Below are positions 59,904 through 64,000 of a stretch of DNA of 64,000 nt, piece after piece. Numbering within the stretch: the first letter of the stretch is position 1; each line of letters starts with the position of its first letter. Origin of the DNA: Rothia nasisuis (GTDB lineage: Bacteria > Actinomycetota > Actinomycetes > Actinomycetales > Micrococcaceae). The stretch covers positions 186,001 to 250,000 of the forward strand of contig NZ_CAKMSB010000003.1 of NCBI RefSeq assembly GCF_928381405.1, in the 5' to 3' direction. The notes beneath the pieces are model-generated. The model had not been told where the DNA came from, ran no database searches, and worked only from the letters and a program-made list of their open reading frames with translations. The position numbers and the translations under genes are program-made.

Positions 59904-59938
59904 AAAAAGGAACCCCCAGTCTTTCAACTGGAGGTTCC
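59904..59938 (-). terminator. Rho-independent terminator of 5S rRNA copy 1
   Basis: On the minus strand GGAACCTCCAGT / ACTGGGGGTTCC around TGAAAG, followed by TTTTT. Ends the 5S transcript about 14 bases after the gene. Confidence 0.85.
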
Positions 59939-59951
59939 CTACCAAATTTAA

Positions 59952-60067
59952 TTCGGCGATGACCTACTCTCCCACACCGTCGCCAGTGCAGTACCATCGG
60001 CGCTAAGAGCCTTAACTTCCGGGTTCGGGATGGGACCGGGTGTTTCCCTCTTGCTATAATCACCGAA
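59952..60067 (-). rRNA. 5S ribosomal RNA, copy 1 (not next to 16S or 23S)
   Basis: About 116 bases starting TTCGGTGATTATAGC and ending ATCGCCGAA, which pair as helix I; the internal CCCATCCCGAACCCGGAAG, TAAGGCTC and GGTACTGC blocks are standard 5S elements. It lies three bases after a tRNA-Ala gene with no 16S or 23S gene between. A normal 16S-23S-5S arrangement is not present in this window. Confidence 0.9.
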
Positions 60068-60070
60068 AAG

Positions 60071-60143
60071 TGGAGGCGAGGGGACTCGAACCCCTAACCC
60101 CCTGCTTGCAAAGCAGGTGCGCTACCAATTGCGCCACGCCCCC
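60071..60143 (-). tRNA. tRNA-Ala(TGC), copy 1
   Basis: A 73-base cloverleaf. Acceptor GGGGGCG pairs with CGCCTCC, D-stem GCGC/GCGC, anticodon loop TTTGCAA with anticodon TGC, T-loop GTTCGAGTC. CCA is not encoded. Identical to the copy at 61373-61445. Confidence 0.95.
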
Positions 60144-60266
60144 GTGGTGTTATGCTTCTACTTTACTACAGGTTTTTTGCACGCGCAAACCAATTCTATC
60201 AAATGCGCGGTTAGCTCCGCCACAGGTTTTAGGTTAAAACCTGAAAAACCGACTCTATACCCCGGT

Positions 60267-61001
60267 TTACCCCAGGTGGTGCAGGTACATCTCGGGGTCA
60301 TCGAGCATATTGCGCCAGTGAACGGTCATATCAAGTTCAGCCCAGGCCAGCTGGCGCACGCCCCACTCCCCTATCTCCCACACCAGTTCATTGCAGTGCG
60401 TGGCAAGCGCAGCCAGGAGCGGACTGTGGGTACAAAGCACCACCTGCCCACCCCGTTCAAGGAAGGCAAGGACGCGGGCACACAGCTCTAGTTGCCCGGA
60501 GAAAGAGAGCCCCGATTCAGGTTCGTCAAGAATCCAGAGGCCATAGTCGTCAAAAGACTCTTCAAGCAAACGCTGGGCACCTTCCCCGTGCGAGAGGCGC
60601 AGAATATCGGTTGCCTGTTTCGATTCGAGACTAGCCAGGTGTTCCAGGTGTGCCAGCATTCCTTCAGCCCGCAGGAAGAGCCCTGCCCGGCGTCCTGCCG
60701 CGCCCCGCACAATCTGCAAGTCAGCCCCAAAAGCTGAGACCTGGTCAAAAGTGGGCCGGGAAACCCGGTTATCTCCGCCACCAAGCGGCAGGCCGTAGGC
60801 TTCTGCGATTGATTCAACCAGGGAGGATTTACCAGCCCCGTTTTCTCCCACGATAACTGTGAGCCGCCCAAAGGTGAGCCCGGCGAGCGCTGCCCGAGTC
60901 ACAGCCAGGTGGTAGGGCCAGGTATGGGCGCGGACGCCAGTGAGCGGCTCCGCATCGCTGCGGGCGGTGATACTGCGGAGGGGAAGGTCGTTGAGCACCA
61001 T
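60267..61001 (-). CDS. AAA/ABC-like ATPase between the tRNA-Ala/5S repeats
   Basis: A 244-residue single-domain ATPase. Walker A is VGENGAGKSS (51-60), the ABC-type signature LSHGEGAQ (136-143), Walker B LWILDEPESGLS (155-166, D159-E160) and switch His in LCTHSPL (H192). No transmembrane or permease partner is adjacent, and it is not a transporter subunit by context; it resembles stand-alone AAA_21/RecF-like ATPases that often ride on mobile DNA. ATG 61001 (MVLNDLPL) is preferred to the frame's upstream 61037. It is enclosed by two direct repeats and hairpins, which suggests a small insertion or duplication unit. Confidence 0.85.
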   Translation of the reverse strand: MVLNDLPLRSITARSDAEPLTGVRAHTWPYHLAVTRAALAGLTFGRLTVIVGENGAGKSSLVESIAEAYGLPLGGGDNRVSRPTFDQVSAFGADLQIVRGAAGRRAGLFLRAEGMLAHLEHLASLESKQATDILRLSHGEGAQRLLEESFDDYGLWILDEPESGLSFSGQLELCARVLAFLERGGQVVLCTHSPLLAALATHCNELVWEIGEWGVRQLAWAELDMTVHWRNMLDDPEMYLHHLG

Positions 61002-61062
61002 ACAAGGAACCCTACCGACAACCTCAGATCGAAACAAGACGTTCTATGGGCATCACCCCAGT

Positions 61063-61127
61063 GAGCGTGCACCATATCGCTGAGCGTGCACATGGCGGGC
61101 GCACGCTCAGCGATATGGTGCACGCTC
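61063..61127. repeat. Long hairpin, copy 2 (perfect arms)
   Basis: Arms 61063-61089 and 61101-61127 are exact 27-base reverse complements; the 11-base loop 61090-61100 is ACATGGCGGGC, the reverse complement of copy 1's loop. The next 34 bases (61128-61161) match 59805-59838. Confidence 0.9.
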
Positions 61128-61205
61128 GCCAAAAGATGGCGCAGGGGCGGGACACACTTTTCTGCCTATAACCCTATAACCCACACCCGAAAGAACCCCG
61201 CACAC

Positions 61206-61240
61206 AAAAAGGAACCCCCAGTCTTTCAACTGGAGGTTCC
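61206..61240 (-). terminator. Rho-independent terminator of 5S rRNA copy 2
   Basis: Same hairpin and T-run as at 59904-59938. Confidence 0.85.
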
Positions 61241-61253
61241 CTACCAAATTTAA

Positions 61254-61369
61254 TTCGGCGATGACCTACTCTCCCACACCGTCGCCAGTGCAGTACCATC
61301 GGCGCTAAGAGCCTTAACTTCCGGGTTCGGGATGGGACCGGGTGTTTCCCTCTTGCTATAATCACCGAA
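61254..61369 (-). rRNA. 5S ribosomal RNA, copy 2 (not next to 16S or 23S)
   Basis: Identical to copy 1. It begins three bases after the 3' end of tRNA-Ala copy 2. This is the original location by gene order (gyrA, tRNA-Ile, tRNA-Ala), where 16S-23S-5S would be expected after tRNA-Ala in other genomes. Confidence 0.9.
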
Positions 61370-61372
61370 AAG

Positions 61373-61445
61373 TGGAGGCGAGGGGACTCGAACCCCTAAC
61401 CCCCTGCTTGCAAAGCAGGTGCGCTACCAATTGCGCCACGCCCCC
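61373..61445 (-). tRNA. tRNA-Ala(TGC), copy 2
   Basis: Identical in sequence to copy 1; 73 bases, anticodon TGC, no encoded CCA. DLW-39 and tRNA-Ile lie immediately upstream on the same strand. Confidence 0.95.
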
Positions 61446-61457
61446 AACGGGTGCTAC

Positions 61458-61577
61458 CTATGAAATTTTATCTGTAGCTTCTTCCCAAGTTCTTTTATTC
61501 TCCTGAGAATCCTTGACTGCCTTACCTGCAACCGCTGCTACTATGAAGGCGGTTGCAATGGCCATAAATCTCTTCAT
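61458..61577 (-). CDS. DLW-39 family microprotein
   Basis: Exactly 39 codons: a basic start (MKRFMAIATAFIVAAVAGKAV) forming one hydrophobic helix, then a charged tail (KRTWEEATDKIS). DLW-39 proteins are named for this length and a C-terminal Trp motif; here the motif is RTW rather than DLW. AAAGG lies upstream of ATG 61577. It lies between tRNA-Ile and tRNA-Ala, the family's usual place near gyrA. Role unknown. Confidence 0.82.
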   Translation of the reverse strand: MKRFMAIATAFIVAAVAGKAVKDSQENKRTWEEATDKIS

Positions 61578-61600
61578 GCCAACCTTTCAGCCAAGGTGAG

Positions 61601-61674
61601 TGGGCGTACCAGGAATTGAACCTGGGACCTCTACATTATCAGTGTAGCGCTCTAACCGTCTGAGCTATACGCCC
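61601..61674 (-). tRNA. tRNA-Ile(GAT)
   Basis: A 74-base cloverleaf: acceptor GGGCGTA/TACGCCC, anticodon GAT in CTGATAA, T-loop GTTCAATTC. CCA not encoded. Part of the gyrA-DUF3566-tRNA-Ile block. Confidence 0.95.
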
Positions 61675-61864
61675 CCTTGTGTTCTTCAGAACGAGATATA
61701 ACTTTACACAGGTTTCAAGACCTTGCCAAATCAAAAATCTATGTTCTAAATCACAGGCTTTGAGGGATTATTAAGGACGCTCACGGGTAGCTTGAGAGCC
61801 CGTGCGAGGTTCCCTGCAGTGAGGGCCCACCACCCACTCTTACTGTAAGTTCTGAGCCCCTGAT

Positions 61865-62362
61865 TTATTCGTCGGTAAGAGTGACACCCACACCACCAAC
61901 AAGCTTGGCCGCTACGTTATAGAGCATTGCAGCGAGGGTACCAAGCAAGGTGAAGAGGACGACGTTCACGACGGAGATAATGGTGCTGTAGAGAGCTATC
62001 TGACCGAGTGAAAGGTACTGAGAAATATCTACCGCGTCGCCGGTGGTACCCAGCAAGGTGAGCATGTCATTGAGGCTTTGGAAAGCACCGGTAGCCTGCA
62101 TGACGAGCCATAGAATCACTGCGGCCACCACAGTGGCAATACCAATGGCTACAGAAAGCAGGAAGACCAGCTTGGCGACGGAGAAAGTATCTACCCTTGC
62201 AACGACCAGGCGGGCACGGCGAATCTTCGAGCGAGGAGCCGGGCGCACAAGGGGCTTACGCTGGCCACCTCCGGCAGGTGCCTGGTGTCGTGGTTTGCCT
62301 GAGGCTGCGCGCGGGGTGCCCGTGCGCGGCGCGGGCCGCGGTGCGGTGCTGTTAGTGCTCAC
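61865..62362 (-). CDS. DUF3566 membrane protein
   Basis: A 165-residue protein. A basic Pro/Arg-rich N-terminal half (to about residue 50) is followed by [41 protein letters not shown], the family's first helix, and a second helix ([36 protein letters not shown]). DUF3566 genes regularly follow gyrA in actinobacteria; function is unknown. GTG 62362 with GGAGG five bases upstream overlaps the gyrA stop by 11 bases, so the two are translationally coupled. Confidence 0.92.
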   Translation of the reverse strand: MSTNSTAPRPAPRTGTPRAASGKPRHQAPAGGGQRKPLVRPAPRSKIRRARLVVARVDTFSVAKLVFLLSVAIGIATVVAAVILWLVMQATGAFQSLNDMLTLLGTTGDAVDISQYLSLGQIALYSTIISVVNVVLFTLLGTLAAMLYNVAAKLVGGVGVTLTDE

Positions 62363-64000
62363 TCTTACCTCCGTGTGCGTCTACGGTGTCGGCTACTGCC
62401 TGTAGGGTGTCGTTTTCTAAAGTTACTTCATCTGCCGGCTTTTCGGTGCTTTCTGCGCCGTTTTCGTCGGTGTTGTTTAACTCATCGATGTTGCGTTCAT
62501 AGTTGCGGGCGACTTCGAGAATTTCATCGTTTTTGCCGGGCTTAGCGAAAATAACACCCATGGTGTCTCGCCCCTTGGCTGGCACTTCGGAAACTGAGGT
62601 ACGCACGACCTTACCAGACTGCATAACGACCATAATCTCGTCCTCTTCACCCACGATGAGGCCGCCGACTAGCTCGCCGCGGTCTTCAGCCAGTTTGGCG
62701 ACCTTGATGCCGAGGCCGCCACGACCCTGAACACGGTACTGGTCGATTCGGGTGCGTTTGGCATATCCGCCTGCGGTGACCACGAAGACGAAAGAATCAT
62801 CGGTGACCACATTCATGGAGAGCAGTTCGTCTCCGTCACGGAATTTCATGCCGGTCACACCGGAGGTTGCGCGACCCATGGGGCGCAGGGCCTCATCGGT
62901 GGCAGTGAAGCGTAGGGATTGACCCTGGCGGGAGATGAGGATGAGGTCGTCCTCAGCGCTGGCCAGCTGCGCTGAGACCAGCTCGTCACCGTCGCGCAGG
63001 TTGATGGCGATGACGCCGGCGGCGCGGTTGGTGTCATAATCTGAGAGGGCAGTCTTTTTGACTAGGCCATTCTTGGTGGCAAGTACCAGGTAAGGGGCGT
63101 CCTCATAGGATTTGAGCTCCATGACCTTGGCGATGGTTTCCTCCGGCTGGAAGGCTAGCAGGTTAGCCACGTGTTGCCCCTTGGCATCACGGCCAGCTTC
63201 CATGAGTTCATAGGCCTTGGTGCGGTACACACGGCCCAGATTGGTGAAGAAGAGAATCCAGGAGTGGGTGGAGGTGACGAAGAAGTGCTGGACGACGTCG
63301 TCCCCGCGTAGCGAAGCACCCTTGATGCCCTTGCCTCCGCGATGCTGGGAGCGGTACTGGTCGCTGCGAGTGCGCTTGACGTAGCCGCCGCGGGTGATGG
63401 TGACGACCATTTCTTCCTCGGGGATGAGGTCCTCCATCGACATATCACCGTCGTAACCCATGAGGATCTTGGTGCGGCGCTCGTCGCCAAAGCGGGCAAC
63501 GATTTCAGCCAATTCTTCAGAGATGATGGAGCGCTGGCGGTCCTCTGAGGCGATAATCGCGTTGTACTCGTCAATCATGCGCATGAGTTCTGCGTGACGG
63601 TCCTGAATCTTCTGACGTTCCAGGGCGGCCAGGCGGCGCAGCTGCATATTGAGGATAGCCTGGGCCTGGGCCTCGTCAATGTCGAGGAAGTCCATCAGGG
63701 CTGTGCGTGCTTCGTCAGCGGTGGGTGAGCGACGAATGAGCGCGATGACCTCATCGAGGGCATCGAGGGCCTTGAGTAGGCCGCGCAGGATATGCGCCTC
63801 TTCTTCGGCCTGACGCAGGCGGTAGCGGGTGCGGCGCACAATGACTTCGAGCTGGTGGTTGACCCAGTGGCGGATGAAGGCATCCAGCGAGAGGGTGCGG
63901 GGCACACCGTCCACAATAGCCAGCATATTGGCGGAGAAGTTTTCCTGCAGCTGGGTGTGCTTGTAGAGGTTGTTCAGCACCACCTTGGGCACAGCGTCGC
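62352..64000 (-). CDS. gyrA: DNA gyrase subunit A, N-terminal part cut by window edge
   Basis: Type II topoisomerase subunit; about 549 C-terminal residues are present. [15 protein letters not shown] is the end of the breakage-reunion domain; the catalytic Tyr and quinolone region lie beyond 64000. The GyrA-box [10 protein letters not shown]-type motif is visible as [12 protein letters not shown], identifying gyrase rather than topoisomerase IV. The C-terminal beta-pinwheel shows its repeated TRGGYVKRT / [10 protein letters not shown] / [11 protein letters not shown] / [10 protein letters not shown] blades. An acidic tail ([20 protein letters not shown] type) ends the protein. Upstream, gyrB and dnaN/dnaA should follow outside the window. 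Confidence 0.95.
   Translation of the reverse strand, partial: DAVPKVVLNNLYKHTQLQENFSANMLAIVDGVPRTLSLDAFIRHWVNHQLEVIVRRTRYRLRQAEEEAHILRGLLKALDALDEVIALIRRSPTADEARTALMDFLDIDEAQAQAILNMQLRRLAALERQKIQDRHAELMRMIDEYNAIIASEDRQRSIISEELAEIVARFGDERRTKILMGYDGDMSMEDLIPEEEMVVTITRGGYVKRTRSDQYRSQHRGGKGIKGASLRGDDVVQHFFVTSTHSWILFFTNLGRVYRTKAYELMEAGRDAKGQHVANLLAFQPEETIAKVMELKSYEDAPYLVLATKNGLVKKTALSDYDTNRAAGVIAINLRDGDELVSAQLASAEDDLILISRQGQSLRFTATDEALRPMGRATSGVTGMKFRDGDELLSMNVVTDDSFVFVVTAGGYAKRTRIDQYRVQGRGGLGIKVAKLAEDRGELVGGLIVGEEDEIMVVMQSGKVVRTSVSEVPAKGRDTMGVIFAKPGKNDEILEVARNYERNIDELNNTDENGAESTEKPADEVTLENDTLQAVADTVDAHGGKSEH

Larger units (their letters stand above)
59616..59951. other. 336-base non-coding stretch between the Lys/Ala-rich gene and 5S rRNA copy 1
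   Basis: Contents: a terminator (59670-59710), the long hairpin copy 1 (59740-59804), a CACACTTTT/AAAAGTGTG pair (59830-59838, 59865-59873) around a tandem CCTCCAACC repeat, and the 5S terminator. No protein gene. Confidence 0.7.
59879..60143. repeat. 265-base direct repeat, copy 1 (tRNA-Ala, 5S rRNA, terminator)
   Basis: Identical by eye to 61181-61445, offset 1302 bases. It contains the 5S terminator, a 5S rRNA and a tRNA-Ala and flanks the AAA ATPase gene. Confidence 0.88.
61181..61445. repeat. 265-base direct repeat, copy 2 (tRNA-Ala, 5S rRNA, terminator)
   Basis: See copy 1 at 59879-60143. Beyond its left end the copies differ: a tandem CTATAACC-type motif here replaces the CCTCCAACC tandem of copy 1. 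Beyond the right end they differ completely (DLW-39 and tRNA-Ile follow copy 2). Confidence 0.88.

Noticed and set aside
1-64000. CRISPR array or cas genes
   Set aside because: No regularly spaced direct repeats of 25-40 bases and no cas-like proteins are seen; the only repeats are those at the 5S/tRNA region and single hairpins.

Overview
The window reads as chromosomal DNA of a high-GC Gram-positive actinobacterium of the family Micrococcaceae, most likely Rothia or a close relative. The reasons are a Kocuria-type putrescine oxidase, a 180-kDa-class NAD-glutamate dehydrogenase, the CE1758/CE1759 luciferase-like pair, and the order gyrA - DUF3566 - tRNA-Ile - DLW-39 microprotein - tRNA-Ala - ppiA - rhomboid. 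That order is typical of the origin-proximal part of actinobacterial chromosomes. Most genes are on the minus strand, which fits an origin lying beyond the right edge. Genus is inferred from protein resemblance by eye only.

Left part (1-10.4 kb): a polyamine/GABA catabolic block. Putrescine oxidase (puo), a universal stress protein, an APC permease, gabD and gabT (cut by the left edge) lie on the minus strand, and a TetR regulator is divergent from puo. The permease and puo promoters are near-copies: a -35, a 17-base spacer and a -10, followed directly by the same inverted repeat. A probably foreign segment (broken IS481-type transposase, VOC protein, WYL regulator) sits between the permease promoter and the stress-protein gene. 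A Tat-exported protein follows.

10.5-21.8 kb: a two-part protein with an SMI1/KNR4-like segment, an ArsD-like protein without the metal-binding cysteines, then two NAD-glutamate dehydrogenases head to head, one full length (1633 aa) and one reduced to the catalytic half (758 aa), with a small cysteine-rich protein between them. An MHS-family symporter with LacI-type palindromes in its promoter follows.

21.9-29.9 kb: a minus-strand surface-glycan cluster (DUF6541 membrane protein, two GT2 glycosyltransferases, DUF2304 protein, flippase-like protein, SGNH acyltransferase).

30-40 kb: a thiamine-diphosphate 2-oxo-acid decarboxylase, a flavin reductase-like protein, ArgE, an aquaglyceroporin, two VanZ-like proteins, a CrcB pair and an OmpR-type two-component system.

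40-50 kb: a BglG/LicT-type antiterminator preceded by a terminator, facing a mannose-family PTS operon (IIAB, IIC, IID, HAD phosphatase, small membrane protein) that has a DtxR-like iron box upstream; a cytoplasmic beta-helix-like protein; a luciferase-like monooxygenase with its FMN reductase; a MarR regulator; and two related small membrane proteins.

50.6-55 kb: biotin synthase with a cysteine-rich tail, then a BioB-like protein that keeps the outer parts of BioB but lacks the radical-SAM core, a TetR regulator (BioQ candidate) with a matching palindrome at bioB, and a galactokinase with altered sugar-binding residues.

55-64 kb: CsbD, a cluster of DnaA boxes, rhomboid, ppiA, a methyltransferase, a small gene graveyard, a lysine/alanine-rich membrane-anchored protein, and then a duplicated tRNA-Ala + 5S rRNA unit without 16S or 23S. 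The two copies flank an AAA ATPase gene. Each is followed by a long hairpin, and the 11-base loop of one is the exact reverse complement of the loop of the other. DLW-39, tRNA-Ile, DUF3566 and the 3' part of gyrA close the window.
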